Positions 33,670 to 42,500 of a stretch of 64,000 nt of DNA are shown one piece after another (positions within the stretch are counted from its first letter, which is position 1; each line of letters begins with the position of its first letter). The notes below the pieces were generated by a model that ran no database searches, was not told the origin of the DNA, and worked only from the letters and a program-made list of their open reading frames with translations. The position numbers and the translations under genes are program-made. Source of the DNA: Spirochaetes bacterium GWB1_60_80 (GTDB lineage Bacteria > Spirochaetota > Spirochaetia > Treponematales > UBA12059); the NCBI GenBank assembly GCA_001829185.1, contig MIAR01000036.1:41148-105147 (forward strand), given 5' to 3'.

Positions 33670-34128
33670 ATGGGAACCCTAGCCCGGATGGTGCGCCAGG
33701 AGTGCGTCCTGCTCGATGTGGACGTCAGCGCCAAGGCCGAAATATTAAGCTGCCTGATTCAGAGTCTATACGATGCCGGTTATCTTTCCGATACCGAATT
33801 ATTGCGGCGCGACATCATGGCGCGGGAGGCCCAGGCCTCGACTAATATCGGCTACGGCTGCGCCGTGCCGCACGCTCACTCGGCGGCCCTGGATAAGTCC
33901 CTGCTGGCCATCGCCCGGCTGGCGCATCCACTGGAAGCGGACACCCCCGATGGCCAGCCGGTTAACTTGGTGTTTTTACTGGCCGGCCCACGCGATAGCG
34001 CCGGCTTACACCTTAAACTGCTGTCCAAACTAGTGAGGCTTTTGCACGACGCTGACCTTCGGCAGGCTTTACTGTCGGCTGCGGATTCCCAAGCCATCTG
34101 CCATCTGCTGCTCGAGAAGGATACCTGA
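33670..34128 (+). CDS. PTS EIIA (fructose/nitrogen-type) domain protein
   Basis: 152 residues forming one EIIA domain. The phosphorylatable histidine is H68 in NIGYGCAVPHAHS, matching the GIAIPH pattern of PtsN/FruA EIIA. There is no EIIB or EIIC domain, so it is a soluble phosphocarrier, probably regulatory. Start ATG 33670 directly follows the PII-like stop. The downstream tRNA-Leu has its own promoter. Confidence 0.88.
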   Translation: MGTLARMVRQECVLLDVDVSAKAEILSCLIQSLYDAGYLSDTELLRRDIMAREAQASTNIGYGCAVPHAHSAALDKSLLAIARLAHPLEADTPDGQPVNLVFLLAGPRDSAGLHLKLLSKLVRLLHDADLRQALLSAADSQAICHLLLEKDT

Positions 34129-34183
34129 ACCGGCGCCTGGCTAATCCGAATCGCCCGGGCGAGCCTGGTCAGCTGGGCCGCTC

Positions 34184-34213
34184 TTGACAAAAAGCGGCCG
34201 TTCGGAGTATACA
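34184..34213 (+). promoter_or_regulatory. Promoter of tRNA-Leu
   Basis: TTGACA (34184-34189), 18 bases, then TATACA (34208-34213), about 28 bases before the mature tRNA 5' end. Confidence 0.7.
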
Positions 34214-34241
34214 AGCCATGCTTTTCAACAAAGCAGCGCAT

Positions 34242-34323
34242 GCGGCGATGGTGAAACTGGTAGACACGCCAGCTTGAGGTGCTGGTACCGCGAGGTATGG
34301 AGGTTCAAGTCCTCTTCGCCGCA
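34242..34323 (+). tRNA. tRNA-Leu, anticodon GAG
   Basis: The acceptor arms GCGGCGA and TCGCCGC pair perfectly, with A as discriminator. The anticodon stem CCAGC/GCTGG encloses the loop TTGAGGT, giving anticodon GAG, which reads CUC and CUU leucine codons. A long variable arm and the T-arm (GGAGG TTCAAGT CCTCT) fit a class II tRNA. CCA is not encoded. A strong terminator follows at once. Confidence 0.95.
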
Positions 34324-34364
34324 AAAAGACAAAGCCCGACCGAAAGGTCGGGCTTTGTCTTTTT
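34324..34364 (+). terminator. Intrinsic terminator of tRNA-Leu
   Basis: An 18-bp perfect stem (the outer part AAAAGACAAAG pairs with CTTTGTCTTTT, the inner part CCCGACC with GGTCGGG) has a GAAA tetraloop and a T-run on the right arm. It begins directly after the discriminator base. Confidence 0.93.
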
Positions 34365-34368
34365 AATT

Positions 34369-34390
34369 GGCGGCGAAGAGGACTTGAACC
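34369..34390 (-). repeat. Inverted copy of the tRNA-Leu 3' end
   Basis: Read on the minus strand, this segment repeats the last ~21 bases of the tRNA (T-loop through acceptor stem, 34302-34322) exactly. It lies six bases after the terminator hairpin, so tRNA end, terminator and copy form one nested palindrome. It may be a footprint of an integration event or a tRNA-derived repeat. No intact integrase gene is nearby. Confidence 0.8.
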
Positions 34391-34554
34391 GATATGAGCG
34401 TCGCGAGCTGGCGAGCGCGAGGCACAGGAGGTGCCGAGAGCGAATGAGGTGGCGTCAGCCGGCGGATGCCGGCCGCTCCAGCCCGCTACCTTACGACTGT
34501 CCGTTTGGTCCGCTTTGTTATACGTGCCGTTCGGTGCCGATTCGTGCTCGATTC

Positions 34555-34583
34555 TTGACATTCCTGGACAGTGCGTTTATCCT
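34555..34583 (+). promoter_or_regulatory. Sigma-70-type promoter of the HTH-EIIA gene
   Basis: A perfect TTGACA (34555-34560), 17-base spacer, then TATCCT (34578-34583), 55 bases before ATG 34638. The downstream membrane-complex genes follow in the same direction without an obvious promoter of their own. Confidence 0.6.
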
Positions 34584-34637
34584 AGCCTTGTCCCTTCCCG
34601 ATTGATATTCGTTACTGCCTATCCTGGAGGTTCCTGA

Positions 34638-35339
34638 ATGCAATTGTCAGTCAAGGACGCGGCCCTGATCCTGAACGTCTCCGAAAAGACAATCTATCGC
34701 TGGATCAAGCAGGGCGTCATTCCATCCTATAAAATTAATGAGCAATTCCGCTTTAACCGCAGCGAGCTGCTGGAATGGGCCACCTCCCGACGCATCAAGG
34801 TATCCCCGGCCATTTTCAACGAGGAAACTCCCTATGCCCTGCCCAGTTTACTGGAAGCGCTCCAGGCCGGCGGCATCGCCTACCGTCTGGACGGCCGGGA
34901 TTTGCCGGCGGTTCTTAAAAACGTCGTCAGTATTCTGCAATTACCCGAGGAAGTGGATCGCGATTTCCTGTTTCAGGTTTTGCTGGCCCGCGAAAAGCTG
35001 GGGTCAACCGGCGTTGGCGACGGCATCGCCATTCCGCATGTCCGGAATCCGGTGGTGCTGCACGTTAGTCGGCCGACCGTCACCCTCTGTTTTCTGGAGC
35101 ATCCGATCGATTTCGGCGCCATCGACGGCAAGCCGGTCAACATTTTCTTCGTAGTGGTCAGCCCCACGGTCAAGGCGCACTTGCACCTGCTGTCGCGCCT
35201 GGGCTTTCTGTTGCACGATCCGGCGTTTAAGGCCGCCCTGGTAAATCAGGCCTCCCGTGATGAATTGATGGCCATGGTGGCAGCGCTAGAGAAGGGTTTA
35301 CAAACCGCCTCCGCTTCGTTGCCGGCGGGGCAGGCGTGA
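34638..35339 (+). CDS. Regulator with N-terminal excisionase/MerR-type HTH and C-terminal EIIA-Ntr domain
   Basis: 233 residues with GGAGG upstream. Residues 1-50 are a winged helix-turn-helix of the excisionase class (LSVKDAALILNVSEKTIYRW, IKQGVIPSYKINEQFRFNRS). Residues ~75-215 form a PtsN-type EIIA domain with the phosphorylation-site histidine H134 in GDGIAIPHVRNP. Phosphorylation by HPr/NPr would let carbon or nitrogen status alter DNA binding (inference). It precedes the hydrogenase-like operon by 49 bases on the same strand, so that operon is its most likely target or operon partner. Confidence 0.88.
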   Translation: MQLSVKDAALILNVSEKTIYRWIKQGVIPSYKINEQFRFNRSELLEWATSRRIKVSPAIFNEETPYALPSLLEALQAGGIAYRLDGRDLPAVLKNVVSILQLPEEVDRDFLFQVLLAREKLGSTGVGDGIAIPHVRNPVVLHVSRPTVTLCFLEHPIDFGAIDGKPVNIFFVVVSPTVKAHLHLLSRLGFLLHDPAFKAALVNQASRDELMAMVAALEKGLQTASASLPAGQA

Positions 35340-35388
35340 GCTTGCCGATAATGGCTGCCGATAGTGGCTGTAGCTGGAGAGCCGTCTC

Positions 35389-37389
35389 GTGAGCCTGGCC
35401 TTGGCGGTCACTGGCACGCTCCTGGTCGTTTTGAGCGGCTTGCCGGGCTTGCTGCTGGCCAAGTGGCCGCGGACTGGCCAGGTACTATCGGCCGTGCTGT
35501 GCGGCCTCGGTAGCCTGGTCGGGCTGGCTGGTGCCTTTGCCGCCTTGTCCGGTGTTGGCTCGGCCGACCTGAGCTTCCCCTGGCTGGCGGTAGGCGGCGC
35601 TTGGTTGCGCCTTGATGCTTTGTCGGCCTTTTTCCTGGTGCCAATCTACTTGGTTGCGGCCTTAGGGTCGCTATACGGCTTGGGTTATTGGCCACAGTCG
35701 CGCCAGGCTGGCCAAGCAGTCTACCTACAGATTTTCTGGGGTTTGTTGGTCGGCGGCATGGCCCTCCTGGTGCTGGCCCGGCAGGGCATGGCTTTCCTAT
35801 TCGGCTGGGAGTTGATGGCCCTTTCGGCCTTCTTCCTGGTATCGACCGACAGCGAGCGGATCGAATGCCGCAATGCCGGCTGGATTTATCTGCTAGCCAC
35901 CCATGTTTGCACCCTGACCCTGTTCGTCCTGTTCGTCTATTGGCGCTCCCTGACCGGCTCCTTCGAGTTTTCCGCCCCCGCGGCCGGCCGACTGACGACC
36001 TTGTCGACCGGCCTGCTCTTTACGCTCTGCTTGTTGGGCTTCGGCATGAAGGCTGGTTTGATGCCGCTGCATTTTTGGCTGCCCGGCGCCCATGCGGTGG
36101 CGCCCAGCCATGTCTCGGCCATGATGTCCGGCGTGCTGCTCACGATGGGTGTCTATGGCTTCTTGCGGATGGTTTTCCTGCTGGGGCCGCTGCCGCCGGT
36201 CTGGGGCGGCCTGGTCCTGGCGGCCGGTTTGGCCAGCGCCCTGATTGGTATCGTCCTGGCCGCCAACCAAAGCGACCTGAAGCGCTTGCTGGCCTATAGC
36301 AGCGTCGAGAATGTTGGTATCATTTTTTCCGGGATTGGTTTGGCCATGCTCGGCCGTTGGTTCGGGCAGCCAAGGTGGGTGTTGTTTGGCCTGGGCGGGG
36401 CGTTGTTGCACGTCTGGAACCACGCCGGCTTTAAGCCGCTGTTGTTCTTCGCGGCCGGTGGCGTGCTGCACGCTGCCGGCACGCGCGACCTGGACCGGCT
36501 GGGCGGCCTGGCCAAGCACATGCCGTTCAGCGCCGCCTTGTTCGCCCTCGGTGCCATCGCGGCCTGCGCCTTGCCGCCGCTCAACGGTTTTATTAGTGAG
36601 TTCATCTTGTATCACGGTTTTCTTGAGGCCCTCGGGGATGGCGGCAAGCTTATGGCTTTGGTGGCGGTGCCCATCATCGCCATCGTCGGCGCCGTGGCTA
36701 TCGTAGCCTTTGTCAAGGCTTTTGGCGGCGGCTTTCTGGGGCTGCCGCGCAGCCCGGCGGCGGCGGTAGCCCACGAAGCGCCGCTTGCCATGCGCCTGCC
36801 GATGGCTGTCTTGGCCGTCGTCTGCCTGCTGATCGGCCTGTTCCCGGACTTGGTCCTGCCGATGCTGGAACGGGCCATGCTGGTTCTGTCTCCGGCCGTT
36901 GCCGGGCGGGTCCGGGCCGACTCGTTTCTGCCGCCTTTCCGCCTGCGGCTAGTGGTCGGCCTGTTTCTGGCCATCAGTAGCCTGATGGCCCTTTGGTTGG
37001 CTGGGCGCCGGCGCCAAGCTCTGGCTGCCGGAACCTGGGATTGCGGCTATGCCCGGCCCGACTCACGAATGCAGTACACGGCCAGCTCCTTCTCCCAGGC
37101 TTTTTCCCGGGTGTTTACCTGGTTGGTTCGGGTGGTGACCAAGCGACCAGCCGCCCTGCCGGTTTTCCCGCTCCGGGCGGCCATGGACAGCAAGGTGCCG
37201 GAACCGGTACTCGACGGCGTCCTCTATCCGGCCGCCGGCCGGGTGCAGGATCGTCTGGTGCGCCTGCGCCGTTTTCAACATGGTTTAATTCAGTCCTATG
37301 TATTGTATGTTTTGGTGGCCTTGTTTATTCTGCTGGCTACCCTGATCCCGTTTGGCAGGATTGCGGAGCTCTTGTTCCCAAGATTATAA
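35389..37389 (+). CDS. HyfB/HycC-like proton-translocating membrane subunit 1 (NuoL/MrpA-related)
   Basis: 666 residues, start GTG 35389 with CTGGAGAG upstream. About 14-16 transmembrane helices. Antiporter-module residues are visible: the glutamate in FGWELMALSAFFLV and the lysine in FGMKAGLMPLHFWLPGAHAV, followed by the broken helix APSHVSAMMSG and KRLLAYSSVENVGI. The C-terminal extension with WDCGYARPDSRMQYTASSF is typical of HyfB/HycC proteins. It belongs to the ion-pumping arm of the Ehr-like complex. A second HyfB-like gene follows after 20 bases. Confidence 0.88.
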   Translation: MSLALAVTGTLLVVLSGLPGLLLAKWPRTGQVLSAVLCGLGSLVGLAGAFAALSGVGSADLSFPWLAVGGAWLRLDALSAFFLVPIYLVAALGSLYGLGYWPQSRQAGQAVYLQIFWGLLVGGMALLVLARQGMAFLFGWELMALSAFFLVSTDSERIECRNAGWIYLLATHVCTLTLFVLFVYWRSLTGSFEFSAPAAGRLTTLSTGLLFTLCLLGFGMKAGLMPLHFWLPGAHAVAPSHVSAMMSGVLLTMGVYGFLRMVFLLGPLPPVWGGLVLAAGLASALIGIVLAANQSDLKRLLAYSSVENVGIIFSGIGLAMLGRWFGQPRWVLFGLGGALLHVWNHAGFKPLLFFAAGGVLHAAGTRDLDRLGGLAKHMPFSAALFALGAIAACALPPLNGFISEFILYHGFLEALGDGGKLMALVAVPIIAIVGAVAIVAFVKAFGGGFLGLPRSPAAAVAHEAPLAMRLPMAVLAVVCLLIGLFPDLVLPMLERAMLVLSPAVAGRVRADSFLPPFRLRLVVGLFLAISSLMALWLAGRRRQALAAGTWDCGYARPDSRMQYTASSFSQAFSRVFTWLVRVVTKRPAALPVFPLRAAMDSKVPEPVLDGVLYPAAGRVQDRLVRLRRFQHGLIQSYVLYVLVALFILLATLIPFGRIAELLFPRL

Positions 37390-37409
37390 AGGTGGAAGGA
37401 AACAGCCGG

Positions 37410-39494
37410 ATGCTGTCGATTTCTTTGATTCTATCAGCGATAGCCCTCCTTGCCCTGAGCGGCGTGCCAGCCTTGTTCGCTTCGACCAGGTCCAGCCCTG
37501 CCAACCGGCCGGCGTTTGGCGCTCCAGGCGCCGGCGTTCAGGCTGTCCTGACCTTATTGGCCTTAGCGCTCGGCGTCGCTGGCGTGATTCTGGCTTGGAC
37601 AGGTTACAACCCACTGGCCACCTGGTTACCGACCAGCGCCGCTGGCGGCCAGGCGCTGCTGGCTGACGCCGAGGCTCGCTTGCGGTTGGATTGGTTCCTG
37701 CCCTGGGGGCAGTTCCACGTGGCAATTGACCCGCTCAGCGCTTTCTTCCTGCTTCCGGCCTTTTTCTTGCCAGTCCTCGGCAGCCTGTATGCCATTGGCG
37801 ACCGTCGACTGGCCGGATTCAGCCAGGATAGCCGCTTGCTGCCACTGTTCTATGGCTTGTTGGCCGCGGCCATCGCCCTGGTGATTATCGCCCGGGACGG
37901 TGCCTTGTTTCTGATTGCCTGGGAGTTGATGGCCCTGGCCGGCTATTTTGCGTCTTTGTTCGGGCGCGATCGGGAGCGTGGTCGGCGGGCCGGCTGGGTT
38001 TATCTGGTGGCCACCCACCTGGGCACGCTCTGCCTCTTCCTCATGTTCGCTATTTATTACCGGGTCAGCGGTTCCTTTACCCTTGAGGCTGGCGGGCCGG
38101 TCTGGGCGCCGGGGCTGGCCACGGCTGTTCTGCTGTTAGCGACCGTCGGCTTCGGCTGCAAGGCCGGATTCTTTCCGCTTCATGTTTGGTTGCCAGATTT
38201 TTACGCCGAGGCTCCCGCCCATGTTTCGGCCCTCCTGTCGGGTATCATGTCAAAAATGGGCATTTACGGCCTTTTGCGCATTCTGATGCTGGTGCCGGTA
38301 ACGGCGGCCTGGATGGGTTATCTTTTCCTGATTATCGGCGCTACCAGCGCGGTTTGGGGAATCGCCATGGCCTTGGGCCAGCGTGACCTGAAGCGCTCCT
38401 TGGCTTACAGCAGCGTCGAAAACCTGGGTATCATCGCCATGGCGCTTGGCCTGGCCACGCTTGGGCGGGCGCTGGGTCGGCCGGACTTTACGCTGATCGG
38501 GCTGTCGGCCGCGCTTTTCCATACCTGGAACCACGGCCTGTTCAAGTCTTTGCTGTTTTTCGCGGCCGGCGCCGTGGACCGGTCGACCGGAACCCGCGAT
38601 ACCGACCAGCTCGGCGGTTTGGGTAAGCGCCTGCCCTTGGTCATGGCCCTCTTCATGGTCGGCGCGGTGGCTATAGCGGGGCTGCCGCCTTTTAATGGCT
38701 TTGCCAGCGAATGGCTTTTGTATAACGGTTTATTCCGCACGCTAGGCAGCGATGCCGCGGTCGCCACCCATTTCGTGGCCTTGGCCGCGGTGGCGCTGGC
38801 GCTGGTCGGCGCCATAGCGGTCGCCTGCTTCGTCAAGCTGACGGCCGCGGTCTTTCTGGGAGAGGCCCGCGCTCCGGCTATCGCTGCGGCCGCCCGGCCG
38901 GTGCGCTCGGTTTCCATGGCACTGGCCATGGGGTTCGCGGCCCTGGCTTGCCTGGCCTTGGGTCTTTTCCCGGCCTGGTTGGCGCCGGTGTTTGAGCGGG
39001 TAGGCGCCTGCTGGACCGGAGTGGCCGTCACGGTTCCAGGCTTGCTGCGCTATGTGCCCCTGCGCTGGCTGACTTTGGCGGGCGCTGGGTTTTTGTTGGC
39101 GCTACTGGTTCCGGTCGCTTTTATCGTTGGACGGAAGCTGGTTCGTCCGCCGGTCGTGGCTGGCACTTGGGATTGCGGCTACGCCCGCCCCGAGCCGCGC
39201 ATGCAGTATACCGGCACTTCCTTCGGCCGCAGCATCGTGTCGCTGCTTTCATTCATGCTGCGGCCGCGCCTCAAGGCGCCGCGGCTCAAAGCCTGCTTCC
39301 CGGAGCGTTCCAGCTTCGCGTCCACCCTGCCTGACCTCATCCATGATCGCCTGGTGTTGCCGTTTTTCCAGTTGATCGGCCGCGAGGCGCCGCGCTTCCG
39401 CGTTCTGCAGCAAGGTCGGACCCACCTCTATGTGCTCTATATCCTGATCATCTCCGTCGTCCTGCTTGTCATGGGAAGGATCGCCAGCAAATGA
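37410..39494 (+). CDS. HyfB/HycC-like proton-translocating membrane subunit 2
   Basis: 694 residues from ATG 37410, chosen because it follows the previous stop and GGAAGG; the open frame extends upstream only as an overlap with the first subunit. Same architecture as its neighbour: IAWELMALAGYFASLFGRDR, GCKAGFFPLHVWLPDFYAEA, PAHVSALLSG, KRSLAYSSVENLGI, and the C-terminal WDCGYARPEPRMQYTGTSFG. The two are paralogues, so the complex carries a duplicated pump module in addition to the HyfF-like subunit. The stop overlaps the next start by four bases. Confidence 0.88.
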   Translation: MLSISLILSAIALLALSGVPALFASTRSSPANRPAFGAPGAGVQAVLTLLALALGVAGVILAWTGYNPLATWLPTSAAGGQALLADAEARLRLDWFLPWGQFHVAIDPLSAFFLLPAFFLPVLGSLYAIGDRRLAGFSQDSRLLPLFYGLLAAAIALVIIARDGALFLIAWELMALAGYFASLFGRDRERGRRAGWVYLVATHLGTLCLFLMFAIYYRVSGSFTLEAGGPVWAPGLATAVLLLATVGFGCKAGFFPLHVWLPDFYAEAPAHVSALLSGIMSKMGIYGLLRILMLVPVTAAWMGYLFLIIGATSAVWGIAMALGQRDLKRSLAYSSVENLGIIAMALGLATLGRALGRPDFTLIGLSAALFHTWNHGLFKSLLFFAAGAVDRSTGTRDTDQLGGLGKRLPLVMALFMVGAVAIAGLPPFNGFASEWLLYNGLFRTLGSDAAVATHFVALAAVALALVGAIAVACFVKLTAAVFLGEARAPAIAAAARPVRSVSMALAMGFAALACLALGLFPAWLAPVFERVGACWTGVAVTVPGLLRYVPLRWLTLAGAGFLLALLVPVAFIVGRKLVRPPVVAGTWDCGYARPEPRMQYTGTSFGRSIVSLLSFMLRPRLKAPRLKACFPERSSFASTLPDLIHDRLVLPFFQLIGREAPRFRVLQQGRTHLYVLYILIISVVLLVMGRIASK

Positions 39495-40402
39495 TTATTA
39501 ACCTGATCGTGCACTTTTGCCTCCTTATCCTCATGCCGCCGCTCCTGCTGGGCATCATCAACAAGGTCAAGGCGCTTTTTGCCGGCCGCCGCGGCCCGCC
39601 GCTGCTCCAGGCTTACTTCGATATCGGCAAACTGTTGCGCAAGGGCATGGTCATCAGCCGGAGCACCACCTGGGTGTTCATGGCCGGCCCCGTGGTTACC
39701 CTGGCCGCCGTGTTCTGCGCCGGCACGCTGATCCCCCTCGGCCGCTTTGCCGCACCGATTTCCTTTACCGGCGACCTGGTATTGTTCGCCTACCTGTTCG
39801 GCCTGGCCCGGTTTTTTACCACCAGCGCGGCGCTGGACACCGGTTCGGCCTTCGAAGGCATGGGCGCGGCCCGTGAGGTTACCTTCGCGGTGCTATCGGA
39901 ACCGGCCCTCTTCCTGGTCTTTTTCGTATTCGTACGCCTGTCCGGCTCGCTCTCGCTCGGCGAGATGCTCCATTTGGCGCCGGCCGGCTACGTCTCGGGC
40001 GCCGTGGCGCCCTTGGTGCTGGTGGCTATCGGCCTGTTCATCATCATGTTGGCCGAGACCTGCCGCATTCCGGTGGACGACCCGAATACCCACTTGGAGC
40101 TGACCATGATCCATGAGGTGATGGTGCTCGACCATTCCGGCCCGCTTTTGGGCATCGCGCTTTATGCGGCGGCCATGAAGCTGTTCGTGCTGTCGTCCTT
40201 GCTGCTGCATGTCCTGCAACCCTTCAAGAGCGGGCTCGCTTGGCTGGACTGGCTGATCTTCGCCGGCGGGATGATGGTCATCGCGGGTACAATCGGCGTG
40301 GTCGAATCCGTCATGGCCCGGTTGCGCATGAACCACGTGCCGCACCTTTTGGTCGCCGCCATCATCCTGTGTGGAGCCGCTTTCGTGCTCCTGGTGAGGT
40401 AA
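39491..40402 (+). CDS. HyfC/HycD-like membrane subunit (NuoH-related)
   Basis: 303 residues and about eight transmembrane helices. Conserved loops of the NuoH/HycD family are present: FAGRRGPPLLQAYFDIGKLL near residue 35 and LAETCRIPVDDPNTHLELTM near residue 190, rich in the acidic residues that link the redox arm to ion channels. The subunit connects the peripheral arm to the membrane arm. The start overlaps the previous stop (ATGA), indicating translational coupling. Confidence 0.9.
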   Translation: MIINLIVHFCLLILMPPLLLGIINKVKALFAGRRGPPLLQAYFDIGKLLRKGMVISRSTTWVFMAGPVVTLAAVFCAGTLIPLGRFAAPISFTGDLVLFAYLFGLARFFTTSAALDTGSAFEGMGAAREVTFAVLSEPALFLVFFVFVRLSGSLSLGEMLHLAPAGYVSGAVAPLVLVAIGLFIIMLAETCRIPVDDPNTHLELTMIHEVMVLDHSGPLLGIALYAAAMKLFVLSSLLLHVLQPFKSGLAWLDWLIFAGGMMVIAGTIGVVESVMARLRMNHVPHLLVAAIILCGAAFVLLVR

Positions 40403-40407
40403 CTAGC

Positions 40408-41049
40408 ATGCCCAACCTGGTCAATACCATACTGGTAATTGTGCTCGCCTTGAACCTGTTCGCCTTGGGCAACAGCCGCCTGATGTCGGTCATCCGGATC
40501 GTCAGCGCCCAAGGCGTCTTGCTGGGACTGCTGCCCCTGGTCATGCACGGGCATATCACCATTGCCGCGTTGCTGGCGGCCGGCGTCGGCATCATCCTCA
40601 AGGCCATCATCATCCCGTCGATGATGCTGCGCGCCTTGCGCGACGCCGATATCAAGCGCGAGGTGGAACCGCTGATCGGCTTCCTGCCTTCCATCATCCT
40701 CGGCGCCTTGGCCACCGGCTTCTCGCTGCTGTTCGTTACCTTGCCTGGTTTGGCTGACGAGGCGGCCGTTTCGCTGGTCATCCCGACCTCCTTTGCCACC
40801 GTGCTGGTCGGCTTCATCCTGCTGACTACCCGCTATAAGGCGATTAGTCAGGTGGTGGGTTACCTGGTGCTGGAAAACGGCATTTTCATATTCGGCCTGC
40901 TGCTGGTGGAAGCCTTGCCGCTGGTGGTGGAGATGGGCGTGCTGCTGGATCTGTTCGTCGGTATTTTCGTCATCTCCATCATCGTCAATCATATCAACGC
41001 GGCGTTCTCCTCGCTGGATACGCGCCATCTGGTTTCCCTCAAGGAGTGA
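40408..41049 (+). CDS. HyfE-like membrane subunit (NuoK/MrpC-related)
   Basis: 213 residues from ATG 40408 with about six helices. It matches hydrogenase-4 component E: SRLMSVIRIVSAQGVLLGLL, a NuoK-like core (GYLVLENGIFIFGLLLVEAL with a buried glutamate) and the end INAAFSSLDTRHLVSLKE. HyfE occurs in Hyf and Ehr-type complexes but not in the shorter Hyc complex, which helps classify this operon. The gap to the next gene is three bases. Confidence 0.85.
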   Translation: MPNLVNTILVIVLALNLFALGNSRLMSVIRIVSAQGVLLGLLPLVMHGHITIAALLAAGVGIILKAIIIPSMMLRALRDADIKREVEPLIGFLPSIILGALATGFSLLFVTLPGLADEAAVSLVIPTSFATVLVGFILLTTRYKAISQVVGYLVLENGIFIFGLLLVEALPLVVEMGVLLDLFVGIFVISIIVNHINAAFSSLDTRHLVSLKE

Positions 41050-41052
41050 TGC

Positions 41053-42489
41053 ATGGCCTTCGCGATGATTCTCGTGCCCTTGTTGTTCGCCGGCTTCGCG
41101 GCCCTCTGGCCGTCGAACCGGTGGCGTCCCTGGGTGTTGCCGGCCGGCGCGGTGGTCTATGCTGTCTTGGCCGCGCTAGTACTGGTCCAACCTGCCACCA
41201 ACCCGGCGCCGGAGGCCTGGCTGGCCTTGGATGCCTTGGGCCGCCTGATGCTGTTGGCTGTGTCGACGCTGTTTCTGTTTTGTTCCTTTTATGCCGTCGG
41301 TTACCTCAAGGAACGAGCCAGCCTCAACAACCGGGTTTTTGTATCCTGCTTCATGGCCTTCGCCGCCGTTCTTAGCCTGGTAGTCTGGGCCCGCCACCTT
41401 GGTTTGCTCTGGGTGGCCATCGAGGCCATTACCCTGGTATCGGCGCCGCTGATTTATTTCAAAAAAGACAAGCAGAGTATCGAGGCGACCTGGAAATACC
41501 TGTTGGTCGGGTCGGTCGGTATCGCGCTGGCCTTGTTCGGCACTTTTTTCCTGGCCTATTCCCGCCTGGCCGTGGCCGGCGAGGCGTCCTTGATGCTCGG
41601 CGAATTACTGGCCAACGCCGCCAGCCTGTCGCGCCCCTGGCTGCGGGCCGCCTTCATCCTGTTGCTGGTGGGCTATGGCACCAAGATCGGCCTGGCGCCG
41701 ATGCATACCTGGAAGCCGGACGCCTACGGCGAAGCGCCCGGCGTGGTCGGGGCGCTGTTCGCCGGCGGCGTCACCAGCTGCGCCTTCCTGGCCTTCCTGC
41801 GCGTCTACCAGATCTGCGTCGCCGCCGGCGAGACGGTCTTCGTCTCGCGCCTGCTCTTGTTCATGGGGCTGTTTTCGATGCTGGTGGCCGGCTTGTTCAT
41901 GATCGGCCAGCGCGACTTCAAGCGCCTCTTGGCCTATTCGAGCGTCGAGCACATGGGCATCCTGATGATCGGCCTGGGTATCGGCGGCGGCGCGCTGTTT
42001 GGCGCCATGCTGCACGTGGTCACCAATGGCCTGACCAAGGGCGTGCTGTTCCTGACCGCCGGCAACATCGACCGCGCCTACGGCAGCAAGAATACCGAAA
42101 ACGTGCGCGGCGCACTCAAGCGCCTGCCGGTCTCGGCCGGCCTTTTCCTGGCCGGCTTCCTGGCCATCACCGGCTCGCCGCCCTTCGGCCCCTTCGTCAG
42201 CGAATTTACCATCCTGACCGGCGCCGTGCAGTCCGGCCGCTGGCTGACCGCGGGGCTTTACCTGCTGCTGTTGCTGCTGGTATTCATCGGCATGGGCAAG
42301 ACGGTACTCAAGGTGACGCAGGGCGAGGTTCCGCCCGACCTCGGCCCGGGACGGCCGCGCGAGCGCCTGCTGACCCTCTTGCCGGCCATCGGCTTCCTGG
42401 CCCTGTCGTTGCTGTTGGGACTCTACATCCCACCGCCGCTGGGAGGGCTGCTCCGCGCCGCCGCCCGCCTGCTGGAGCATCCGCTATGA
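41053..42489 (+). CDS. HyfF-like proton-translocating membrane subunit
   Basis: 478 residues. Antiporter-family features: the glutamate in LLWVAIEAITLVSAPLIYFK, the lysine in YGTKIGLAPMHTWKPDAYGE, then APGVVGALFAGG and KRLLAYSSVEHMGILMIGLG. MHTWKPDAYGEAPG is typical of HyfF. It is the third pump-type subunit in the operon. Its TGA stop overlaps a possible ATG start of the next gene at 42486. Confidence 0.88.
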   Translation: MAFAMILVPLLFAGFAALWPSNRWRPWVLPAGAVVYAVLAALVLVQPATNPAPEAWLALDALGRLMLLAVSTLFLFCSFYAVGYLKERASLNNRVFVSCFMAFAAVLSLVVWARHLGLLWVAIEAITLVSAPLIYFKKDKQSIEATWKYLLVGSVGIALALFGTFFLAYSRLAVAGEASLMLGELLANAASLSRPWLRAAFILLLVGYGTKIGLAPMHTWKPDAYGEAPGVVGALFAGGVTSCAFLAFLRVYQICVAAGETVFVSRLLLFMGLFSMLVAGLFMIGQRDFKRLLAYSSVEHMGILMIGLGIGGGALFGAMLHVVTNGLTKGVLFLTAGNIDRAYGSKNTENVRGALKRLPVSAGLFLAGFLAITGSPPFGPFVSEFTILTGAVQSGRWLTAGLYLLLLLLVFIGMGKTVLKVTQGEVPPDLGPGRPRERLLTLLPAIGFLALSLLLGLYIPPPLGGLLRAAARLLEHPL

Positions 42490-42500
42490 CCGGAGGTGAC

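Noticed and set aside
34169..34605. Short protein frames over tRNA-Leu and its inverted tail
   Set aside because: They read through a tRNA, a terminator and structured non-coding DNA; no ribosome-binding site.
36993..37409. N-terminal extension of the second HyfB-like subunit
   Set aside because: The extension lies inside the first subunit gene in another frame and is Pro/Gly/Ala-rich; the membrane protein begins naturally at ATG 37410 after a ribosome-binding site.
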